A stretch of DNA of 19,715 nucleotides from JBJXFY01 sp046155815. Its GTDB lineage: Bacteria > Verrucomicrobiota > Verrucomicrobiia > Limisphaerales > CAIMTB01. A program made the position numbers and the translations under genes. Positions 1 to 5,866 of the stretch are shown piece by piece. A model generated the notes under the pieces. That model searched no databases, was not told where the DNA came from, and saw nothing but the letters and a program-made list of their open reading frames with translations. How positions within the stretch are numbered: the first letter of the stretch is position 1; every line of letters begins with the position of its first letter. The stretch spans positions 1 to 19,715 of the forward strand of contig JBJXFY010000099.1 of assembly GCA_046155815.1 (NCBI GenBank), given 5' to 3'.

Positions 1-519
1 AGGTACGCCTGCCACCGTCGTCGGGGCCGGAATCTTCACCTCCTCGGTCAGTTCTGTCGCCGGCGGCGTGGCCGGTGCCGGCTTAGGGGCAAAATCCTCC
101 ATCGTCCGCCCCGGCTGGTAGCGCAGCCGGCTGAAGCGCATTTCGTCCGACGGCCGCGGCCACCAGGCGACCGCCGCCGCGACGACGAGGGCCGCCAGCG
201 CGAAGCCCAGCGCCGGCCGCAGCCAACCAGCCCACCACGGGACGGCAGGAGCTTCTTCAGCGGCCGGCCGGCGACGCTCCGCGGGCGCGGACCGCAGGGC
301 GGCCTCGCGCAGGATCTCGCGCTGGCCGGTCGTGAGCGCGGGGGCCGGCGCTTCCGCCAGCGCGCGTTCGAGGCGGCCGGCGGTGGCGCGCAGGGCGTCC
401 AGTTCGGCGCGCAGGGTGGGATCGGCGGCGAGGGCCGCCTCGATCTCCGCGCGTTGGGCGAGGTCAAGCTCGTCCAGCGCCAGGGCCGTGAGTTCCGGGG
501 ATTCAGGAGTGAGTTTCAT
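1..519 (-). CDS. Anti-sigma-like N-terminal membrane protein, possibly vWA (YfbK-type), partial
   Basis: The 5' part of a gene that runs off the left edge; 173 codons are visible. The ATG at 519 lies 21 bp after the stop of the ECF sigma gene, so the two probably form one transcript. Residues 9-57 (ELTALALDELD, then alternating Ala/Glu/Leu/Arg helices) resemble the anti-sigma-like N-terminus found on many PVC proteins encoded next to ECF sigma factors. A Pro/Arg-rich linker follows, then one membrane segment at about residues 101-120 bounded by WWAGW and WWPRP. After it comes a Pro/Thr-rich stretch, presumably periplasmic. Known relatives with this layout often carry a von Willebrand A domain downstream (YfbK/DUF3520 type), but that part lies outside the window, so the vWA call is inference. 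No zinc-binding HxxxCxxC motif is visible, so if it is an anti-sigma factor it is not of the ZAS type. Confidence 0.75.
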   Translation of the reverse strand, partial: MKLTPESPELTALALDELDLAQRAEIEAALAADPTLRAELDALRATAGRLERALAEAPAPALTTGQREILREAALRSAPAERRRPAAEEAPAVPWWAGWLRPALGFALAALVVAAAVAWWPRPSDEMRFSRLRYQPGRTMEDFAPKPAPATPPATELTEEVKIPAPTTVAGVP

Positions 520-540
520 GGGAGTCGAAGGAGGTTGGGT

Positions 541-1080
541 TCAGCCGCGGGCGGGGGACTCGAGCTCGGCGAGCTGGCGGCGCAGTGCGCGCAGGGTGGT
601 GTGCAGGAGGAAGCCGACGTTCGTCGCCGTGAGGCCGGTGACCTCGGCGATCTCCGCGTAGCTGAGCTGCTCCTGGAAGCGGAGGTGGACCACCTCGCGC
701 TGGCGGCCGGGCAGGCGGGCCAGCAGGCCGAGCAGGGCGTCGCCCGTGTCGTGGGCGGCGGCGGCGGCGGCCGGGTCGGGTGTGGTGGCGGCTTCCTCCT
801 CGAACGTGTCGGCGAGCGGTTGCATGGGGCTTTCCTTGCGTTGGCGGTCAATGATCCGGCGGCGGCACACGGTGAAGAGCCAGGGGGCGAGGCGGCCGTT
901 GAGGGCGGCCGGCTCCTGCCCGCACAGGCGCAGGAAGGTGTCCTGCACGGCGTCGCGGGCGCGGTCCGCGTCGCCGGTGAGCGACGCTGCGTAGCGCAGC
1001 AGCGGCGCCTCGTGCTCGGCCAGCGCCCGCTCCAGCCACGCCACCCGCGCGTCCCCGGCCTCGTGCGTCCCGTCTCTCAT
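541..1080 (-). CDS. ECF-family RNA polymerase sigma factor
   Basis: A sigma-70 family factor of the extracytoplasmic function group, 179 residues from the ATG at 1080. Region 2 spans about residues 17-82, with the RARDAVQDTFLRL helix at 40-52 and the basic RRRIIDRQRK helix at 73-82. An acidic/alanine linker follows (about 93-112). Region 4 spans about 117-170, with LPGRQREVVHLRF followed by the helix-turn-helix LSYAEIAEVTGLTATNVGFLLH. A GTG at 1116 would add 12 residues. The ATG is preferred because a candidate sigmaE-like -10 element lies at 1123-1128, which would place the GTG at about the transcription start. The gene ends 21 bp before the downstream membrane protein with an anti-sigma-like N-terminus, which may control it. 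The ECF subgroup cannot be assigned by eye. Confidence 0.92.
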   Translation of the reverse strand: MRDGTHEAGDARVAWLERALAEHEAPLLRYAASLTGDADRARDAVQDTFLRLCGQEPAALNGRLAPWLFTVCRRRIIDRQRKESPMQPLADTFEEEAATTPDPAAAAAAHDTGDALLGLLARLPGRQREVVHLRFQEQLSYAEIAEVTGLTATNVGFLLHTTLRALRRQLAELESPARG

Positions 1081-1122
1081 GCGTGGTGCATCCAAGCTGA
1101 CAACGGGCGGCTTCACGATTTC

Positions 1123-1151
1123 TTAGACGGAAGAATGGCAATGCCGCTCCC
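1123..1151 (-). promoter_or_regulatory. Candidate ECF-type promoter upstream of the sigma gene
   Basis: On the minus strand, GTCTAA (1123-1128) matches the -10 element of sigmaE-type promoters. A 16-nt spacer separates it from GGGAGCG (1145-1151), a partial match to the GGAAC core of the -35 element. It sits about 40 bp upstream of the preferred ATG at 1080, where an autoregulatory promoter would be expected. The -35 match is imperfect, so this is only a candidate. The rest of the divergent intergenic stretch up to 1350 shows nothing else that I recognise. Confidence 0.25.
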
Positions 1152-1350
1152 GCGCGTTGCTCATGAGCGGCCTGCCGGTTTGCTGCTGGCGGCTGAACCT
1201 GCCTGGCCTCCGCCGGACGCAGCAGCGTGTTCTGCCGAGGCGCGATGGTTTTCAGGGCGGCGGGGCCCGAGGATGAGGCGGGGCGGCAGAGACCGAATGA
1301 AGCCCTTGCCCGCCACCCGGTGACGTGGCTCCTTGGCCGCCGTTTGCAGC

Positions 1351-2005
1351 ATGGAACGCAACCATCACCGCAGCTCTCAGGCCGCAGCGCTCGCGCTTCT
1401 GGCCGGGGTGCTGGCCGCGGGCTGCGCCCGGCCACGACCGCTGGTGAGCGTGCCGCCGGCGCAGCGGAGGCCGTGCGGCTGGGCGACGTGGGCGGCCGCA
1501 CGAACGCGAACTACCGCTCGGCCGCCCGCCGCGACAATGCGGGCCTGCAGTCGGCAGGCCTGCTCGGCGGCCTGACCGCCGGCATCATGACCGCGGGGTG
1601 GCCGAATCCGGCGGCGACACGCTGGCCACCGGCCTGCGCAATCTGCCGCCCGGCGCGGAGGGCCGCCTGGTCCGGGAGGCCGTGGAGCGGGAACTGCTGC
1701 GGGCCGGCATCCGCATCACGACCGATGACACCGCCCAGACCCGGCTTGAACTCAAGCTTCTGGACCTTGGCCTGATGGAGAAAAACCGCGGACTCTTCGC
1801 GCCCTATCTCAGCGTTCAGGGTCGCCTGCTCGCGGAGGCGCCGGACAAGACCTTGTGGACGGCCACGGTCGTGGCCACCGGCACCCACCTGCATGCCAAG
1901 GAGGCGTTCCTGAACAACGGCATGCTGTACGCGGACGAACTGCCGGCCATCGCCGAGGACGCGGCCCGACAACTGGTTCGCGGGCCCATTCGCGATCTCC
2001 CTTGA
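1351..2005 (+). pseudogene. Lipoprotein gene with two apparent frameshifts
   Basis: Read as one gene across three frames. The ATG at 1351 opens a lipoprotein signal peptide with lipobox LAAGC (Cys at codon 25, 1423-1425). The protein-like reading then moves to a second frame somewhere in about 1430-1485 (AEAVRLGDVGGRTNANY, a glycine-rich segment up to GLTAGIMTAG). It moves again to a third frame at the GGGG run 1595-1598, and the rest continues to the TGA at 2003-2005 (LRNLPPGAEGRLVREAVERE and onward). Adding one base at each break gives a continuous 218-residue protein. The part from 1598 alone (GTG start, 135 residues) would be an intact ORF without a signal peptide. The C-terminal half aligns by eye with the next gene, so they look like tandem paralogues. 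Product: putative lipoprotein of unknown function. The breaks may be real decay or sequencing/assembly errors. Confidence 0.6.
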
Positions 2006-2612
2006 TCCCACGAAACACATCCTGTTCCTGCTGGCGCTCGCCCTGGTCCTGGGGAGCGCCGGCTGCGCCACCGACGTGGGCAAAGCCGCCGCCAAGCAAG
2101 GCGCAAGCACCATCCGGATCGAGCCGCGCGTCGAGGCTCCGCCCATGACGTATGGCCTCCCGCAGCGGGGCGACCTGATCATGGCGCTTGGCAGCGCCGC
2201 GACGCAGGCGGCCTACCGGGACGAACTTGAACAGATGGCCGCCGTGATGCAGCGCGAAGGCATTGACGTGCCCGGCATGGTGCATGACGCGGCGACCCGC
2301 TGGCTGGGCCGGCGGAATGATTTCCGGCTGACGGATGATGAGGCGGCTCCTTCGCTCGTGATCACCATCGAGCATTTTGGCTTCGTCAACGCCGTTGTGG
2401 CCGGCCCGAAGGTGCCCTTCCTAGTCCTCAAGGCGCGCCTGTTTGACGCCAGCGGAAAGTCGCTCTGGTCCGGGCAGGCGGTGGAACAGGATCCGACGGT
2501 GCGCGGGGCCGGCCAGCGCTGGTCGGCGTACGAAGCCCACCCCGAGCTGCTGCGGCAGGCATGGGCGCAGGAGATCGAGCGTATGCTCCGCCGCCTCTTT
2601 CCTCCCGACTGA
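2002..2612 (+). CDS. Putative lipoprotein, paralogue of the preceding gene, probable 5' frame break
   Basis: The intact frame starts only at GTG 2076, but the codons just before it encode a convincing signal peptide (HILFLLALALVLGSAGC, Cys codon 2064-2066) that has no start codon in that frame. If one A is added to the AAA run at 2013-2015, TTG at 2002 gives MIPRKHILFLLALALVLGSAGC, a 203-residue lipoprotein. That TTG overlaps the TGA of the upstream gene (2003-2005), which is normal operon architecture and supports the reading. Residues after the cysteine are mostly helical, followed by a beta-rich part (LVITIEHFGF, VPFLVLKARLFDASGKSLW). This part matches the upstream paralogue in the order FRLTDDEA / L-beta / ARL..-K-LW. 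Family not recognised; function unknown. Probably exported and anchored in the outer membrane. Confidence 0.7.
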
Positions 2613-2719
2613 GCCGCCCCCTTCCGAGCCCTCCGGCCACGCCGCCCGGCTCGGAGATAGGGTCATGGAGCCGTGGCCGGCGGCCCGCTGGCGCGGGAGG
2701 TGGCCACATGTGTGCCCGC

Positions 2720-2741
2720 GGCGGGCAGCCGACTGCCCGCC
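2720..2741. other. Perfect 9-bp hairpin in the lipoprotein-cytochrome gap
   Basis: GGCGGGCAG (2720-2728) and CTGCCCGCC (2733-2741) are perfect complements around a 4-nt CCGA loop. It lies 108 bp after the lipoprotein stop and about 80 bp before the cytochrome start. No T-tract follows on either strand, so a classical terminator is not supported. It could act in the cytochrome 5' leader or as a processing site. The rest of 2613-2818 shows nothing recognisable. Confidence 0.4.
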
Positions 2742-2818
2742 CTGGCGTCGGCGAAAACTTCCGCTGGAACCGTGTTCCCGACGGCCGGCGGTTCCCCGTC
2801 CCTTTTGGGCTTTGAACT

Positions 2819-3940
2819 TTGCGCGCGGAGCTTCGACGCTTTTCCGCCGTGCCGATCCTGCCCGCCCTGCTCGCCGCCGTGCTTCTAACGCTCTCCGCCG
2901 CGGCCCAGAACTCCGCCCAGATCGAGGCGTTGCAGCGCCTCAAGGGCATGGACCTCGAGGCCAATCCTGCGCTCAAGGCCGCCGTCGTGCGCGTCGCGGA
3001 GCAGAGCCGCGGCACGCCCGAGTACGTCGCCCTCGTGCGCGACTTCAAGCTCGCCGGCCAGCGCGACGGGCTGCTCGAGGCGGCGGTGAAGCTCGCCGGC
3101 CAGAGCGCCGGGGCCGACGCCGCGCGGCTGCTGCTCGAGCAGGGCGAGGCGGCCTTCCTCACGGAGCGGCTCCGGACCGGCCATCCGCACGAGGCCGCGC
3201 CGCTCGCCCAGGCGCTCGGCCAGACCGGCGACCGCGCCGCCGTGCCCATGCTGCTCGCCGCGCTCGGCAACGAGGACCACGCCGTCCGCGCCGCCGCGAT
3301 CCGCGGGCTGGCGCACACGCAGGACGGCGCGCGGGAACTGCTCAGGCTCGCACGCGAGGACAAGCTCGACGAACGCGGCCGCACCACGGCGTCGCTCGAA
3401 CTCGCCCAGGCGCGCTGGCCGGACATCAAGGCTGAGGCCGCGAAGCTCCTGCCCCTGCCGGCCGCCGGCGACGGCGCGCCGCTGCCGCCGGTCGAGGAGC
3501 TGGTGAAGCTCACCGGCGATCCCGCGCGCGGGGCCAAGATCTTCCGCAGCGAGCAGGTCGCGTGCAGCCGCTGCCACAAGGTCGGCGATGACGGCGTGGA
3601 CTTCGGCCCGGCGCTGACCGAGATCGGCACGAAGCTGGACCGGCGGGCGCTGTACGACTCGATCCTCGATCCCAGCGCCGGCATCTCGTTCGGCTTCGAG
3701 GGCTGGGCCGTCGAGACGCGGCAGGGCGGAGAGCTGTTCGGGATCATCACGAGCGAGACGGCGGACGAGTTCGCGGTCAAGGACCAGACCGGCATCGTGA
3801 CCCGCGTGAAGAAGGCGGACGTGACGAAGCGCGAGCTGCAGAAGTCCTCTGTGATGCCCGCCGGCCTCGCGCAGGTGATGACGAGGCAGGAGCTGGTGGA
3901 CCTGGTCGAGTACCTGGCGACGCTGAAGAAGCGGCCGTGA
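2819..3940 (+). CDS. Secreted HEAT-like/c-type cytochrome of the PVC haem-binding family
   Basis: A 373-residue exported protein. The N-terminal signal peptide is about residues 1-30, ending SAAAQ. Alpha-helical HEAT-like repeats run from about 45 to 215 (PLAQALGQTGDRAAVPMLL, DHAVRAAAIRGLA). The cytochrome c module is at about 232-370, with the haem attachment motif CSRCH at 249-253, GPALTEIG at 263-270 and ILDPSAGIS. VMPAGL at 345-350 supplies the likely axial Met, and DLVEYLATLK closes the fold. This module matches the family modelled as a Planctomycetes/Verrucomicrobia haem-binding domain (TIGR02603 type), which usually ends much larger dehydrogenase-like proteins. Here it stands nearly alone with a HEAT-like part. 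Role: periplasmic electron transfer; partner unknown. The start is TTG 2819; GTG 2849 would shorten the signal peptide to a still usable length. Confidence 0.85.
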   Translation: MRAELRRFSAVPILPALLAAVLLTLSAAAQNSAQIEALQRLKGMDLEANPALKAAVVRVAEQSRGTPEYVALVRDFKLAGQRDGLLEAAVKLAGQSAGADAARLLLEQGEAAFLTERLRTGHPHEAAPLAQALGQTGDRAAVPMLLAALGNEDHAVRAAAIRGLAHTQDGARELLRLAREDKLDERGRTTASLELAQARWPDIKAEAAKLLPLPAAGDGAPLPPVEELVKLTGDPARGAKIFRSEQVACSRCHKVGDDGVDFGPALTEIGTKLDRRALYDSILDPSAGISFGFEGWAVETRQGGELFGIITSETADEFAVKDQTGIVTRVKKADVTKRELQKSSVMPAGLAQVMTRQELVDLVEYLATLKKRP

Positions 3941-4081
3941 GGCTTCCCCGCGAAGGGGCAAAGGCCATGAAGTTGGCCAGGATATCCGGATCGCCGGAGC
4001 GATTCCTGACGGATTCAGCCCCCATTCAAGAGGCGCACAGGCTTCCGACCTTCGCCTCCTTTGTCCCTTCGCTGGAAACCC

Positions 4082-4693
4082 TCACCGTCCGCGTGCCTTC
4101 CGCAGGTACGCCAGCAGCAGCGCGCCGGACAGCGCGAAGACGATCACGGCGAGGATCGTGCCGAACAGCTTCAGCACCCGTCCGCGGCGGATCATGCGTT
4201 CCGCCTCGGCGCGCTGTTCGGCGGCGTGCACCTCGAGCTGCTGCTCCACGCTCAACATCGCCAGCGGGTCGTCGCGCAGCTTGAGCGTGAGCCAATGGTC
4301 GCCGGCGCCGAAGGCGGGCGGGAGCTGCTTCCGTTCGTCGCCCTCCGGTTCCGCGAAACCCAGCCCACGCCAGAAGGCATGCGGCTCGCGCGTCCACAGG
4401 CGGAAGACGCCGCGGCTGAGGGCGAGCTGGTGCAGCCGTTCCCAGAGCAGCGGGCGCAGCTCGGCGTGCAGGTCCGGCCGGCGCAGCGCCTCGCTGTGGA
4501 CCTGCCCGTGCGAGCCCGCCGTCCGCAGCCCGACCGCGCCCACCAGCCAGCCGGACGGATCGGTCACAAGCTGGAACTCCGTGAAACGCCTCTCGAGGTC
4601 GTGCGCCGGCAGACGGAACTCCGTCCACAGCCCGCGCAGATCCTCGAGGTCATCGAGCAGGGCGCGGCGGATCTGGACCTGGCCTTCGGACAC
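4082..4693 (-). CDS. GNAT-family acetyltransferase with C-terminal membrane anchor
   Basis: 203 residues from GTG 4693. Residues 5-140 have the order of a Gcn5-related N-acetyltransferase: beta1 QVQIRRALLDDLEDLRGLW, a central GWLVGAVGL strand, and a late EPHAFWRGLGF segment at 103-113 typical of the acetyl-CoA fold's C-terminal half. The usual Q/RxxGxG/A acetyl-CoA loop is not obvious, so the cofactor site may be degenerate. A charged helix (about 146-172) leads to a single hydrophobic segment (about 175-196) followed by RKARGR, which looks like a tail anchor with the enzyme domain in the cytoplasm. Substrate unknown. The gene is convergent with the cytochrome and divergent from the Uma2 gene. 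The 141 bp on its 3' side hold no feature I can support. Confidence 0.7.
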   Translation of the reverse strand: MSEGQVQIRRALLDDLEDLRGLWTEFRLPAHDLERRFTEFQLVTDPSGWLVGAVGLRTAGSHGQVHSEALRRPDLHAELRPLLWERLHQLALSRGVFRLWTREPHAFWRGLGFAEPEGDERKQLPPAFGAGDHWLTLKLRDDPLAMLSVEQQLEVHAAEQRAEAERMIRRGRVLKLFGTILAVIVFALSGALLLAYLRKARGR

Positions 4694-4784
4694 GGGCGGC
4701 AGGCTAGGGGCAAAGCCGGCGGTATTCCAAGGCCGGATGCCGCGGGCGGCTTGCCGGCGGGCGGCGGCGCTTCATGGTCAAGGC

Positions 4785-5345
4785 ATGGCCACGGCCGCAG
4801 CCGCAGTTCAGATCACGGCGGAAGACTACCGGCAGATGCCGCTGGGTCCGCCGTATTTCCAGCTCGTCGAAGGAGGACTCTACATGTCGCCGTCACCGGA
4901 TTTCTTCCATCAGGACGTCACCGGCAACCTCTTTGCCCTCCTGCGGGATCATGTCAACCGGACCGGTGCGGGCGTGGTGCAGATCGCCCCGTCCGACGTG
5001 GAGCTCGACGAGGTGAACGTCGTGCAGCCGGACGTGTACTTCGTGAGCCGGGCGCGGCGCCGGATCATCACCCGGCAGGGCGTCACGGGCGCGCCGGACC
5101 TGGTGGTGGAGGTGCTGTCGCCGCGGACGGCCGGGCTGGACCTCGGCGCCAAGCTCAAGGCCTACGCCCGTGCCGGAGTAGCCGAAGGATGGTTCGTGGA
5201 CCGCACGAAGAAACGCGTGCTGGTGTACCGTTTCACCGAGGACGCCGTGAAGCCGGCGGCGGAACTGCGGACCAGGGACACGCTGACAACCCCGCTGCTT
5301 CCTGGATTCAGCCTGCCGGTGAAGGAAGTGTTCCGCCGCCAATGA
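4785..5345 (+). CDS. Uma2-family PD-(D/E)XK nuclease-fold protein
   Basis: 186 residues from ATG 4785. The family layout is clear: ITAEDYRQMP at the N-terminus, then FQLVEGGLYMSPSPDFFHQDVTGNL (residues 25-49), VVQPDVYFVS with Asp83, APDLVVEVLSP with Glu109, and KLKAYARAGVAEGWFVD, whose Lys123/125 follow the acidic pair as in the PD-(D/E)XK core. The C-terminus is PLLPGFSLPVKEVF. The family (formerly DUF820) is abundant in cyanobacteria and PVC bacteria; its biological role is not established. All expected core residues are present, so the fold may be active. The stop overlaps the start of the next gene (ATGA), which implies co-translation. An alternative ATG at 4774 is in another frame and gives no family match. 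Confidence 0.88.
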   Translation: MATAAAAVQITAEDYRQMPLGPPYFQLVEGGLYMSPSPDFFHQDVTGNLFALLRDHVNRTGAGVVQIAPSDVELDEVNVVQPDVYFVSRARRRIITRQGVTGAPDLVVEVLSPRTAGLDLGAKLKAYARAGVAEGWFVDRTKKRVLVYRFTEDAVKPAAELRTRDTLTTPLLPGFSLPVKEVFRRQ

Positions 5346-5842
5346 ACGCCGCCCGCGCGTTCCGGTTTCTGCTGGCCGCTTCCGCCGCGGTTCTCTCCGG
5401 CTGCGCCACCCGGCAGGCCGCCGACGGCAAGCCGCAAATCTACGACCCGCACGCCGACGGCGAGCGGCAGCTCGCGCGGGCGCTGCGGCAGGCGGAGCGC
5501 AAGGACCGGCGCGTGCTGCTCTGCCTCGGCGCGAACTGGTGCGGCGACAGCCAGGCCATGCACCGCCTGCTGGACGACGATCCCGCCCTCGCCGCGGAGG
5601 CCCGCGCGCACTACGTCGTGGTGCTCGTGGACGTGGACAACCGCGTCACCCCCCGCCGCAACGCCGCGCTCGTCGCCCGCCTCGGCGAGCCGCTGGAGAA
5701 GGGCATGCCCACGCTGCTCGTGCTCACGCCGGACGGCCGCGTGCTGAACGACACGCCGGACCAGCGGCTCGACGACGAGGACCATCGCTTCCCGGACAAG
5801 GTGCTGGCGTTCCTGCGCGAGTACGCCGGTGCCACGCCGTGA
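5342..5842 (+). CDS. Thioredoxin-like lipoprotein with a CXXS active site
   Basis: 166 residues; the ATG at 5342 overlaps the upstream TGA by 4 nt. The signal peptide ends in lipobox LSGC (Cys21). A thioredoxin fold follows: helix 42-54, beta strand RRVLLCLGANWCGDS with WCGDS at 66-70, strand YVVVLVDVDN at 91-100, the cis-proline segment GMPTLLVLTPDG (Pro123), and a final helix (VLAFLREYAG). The second active-site cysteine is replaced by Ser70, giving C-x-x-S, so the protein cannot cycle a normal intramolecular disulfide. CXXS thioredoxins are known to act as monothiol or chaperone/isomerase-like proteins, or have lost redox function. Cys61 in the strand before is a possible extra thiol. Probably periplasmic and membrane-anchored. 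Why it is coupled to a Uma2 protein is unknown. Confidence 0.85.
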   Translation: MNAARAFRFLLAASAAVLSGCATRQAADGKPQIYDPHADGERQLARALRQAERKDRRVLLCLGANWCGDSQAMHRLLDDDPALAAEARAHYVVVLVDVDNRVTPRRNAALVARLGEPLEKGMPTLLVLTPDGRVLNDTPDQRLDDEDHRFPDKVLAFLREYAGATP

Positions 5843-5843
5843 C

Positions 5844-5859
5844 CGCGGCCGGGGCCGCG
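5844..5859. terminator. Short GC hairpin between convergent genes
   Basis: CGCGGC (5844-5849) pairs with GCCGCG (5854-5859) around a 4-nt loop. It fills most of the 24-bp gap between the thioredoxin-like stop (5842) and the DUF2339 stop (5867). Its position suits a bidirectional terminator, but no T-tract follows on either strand. Confidence 0.35.
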
Positions 5860-5866
5860 CGGTGCC

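Noticed and set aside
48..467. A 139-codon minus-strand frame overlapping the left-edge gene
   Set aside because: Out of frame with the partial gene starting at 519, which has a coherent anti-sigma-like domain and membrane segment; this frame is Pro/Arg-rich noise.
2428..3795. A 455-codon open frame on the minus strand opposite the cytochrome
   Set aside because: Serine-rich shadow; the plus strand has a signal peptide and a CxxCH haem motif in the correct order.
3941..4081. Terminator hairpin after the cytochrome (CCCC...GGGG near 3947-3959)
   Set aside because: Only a 4-bp stem and no T-tract; not better than chance at this GC content.
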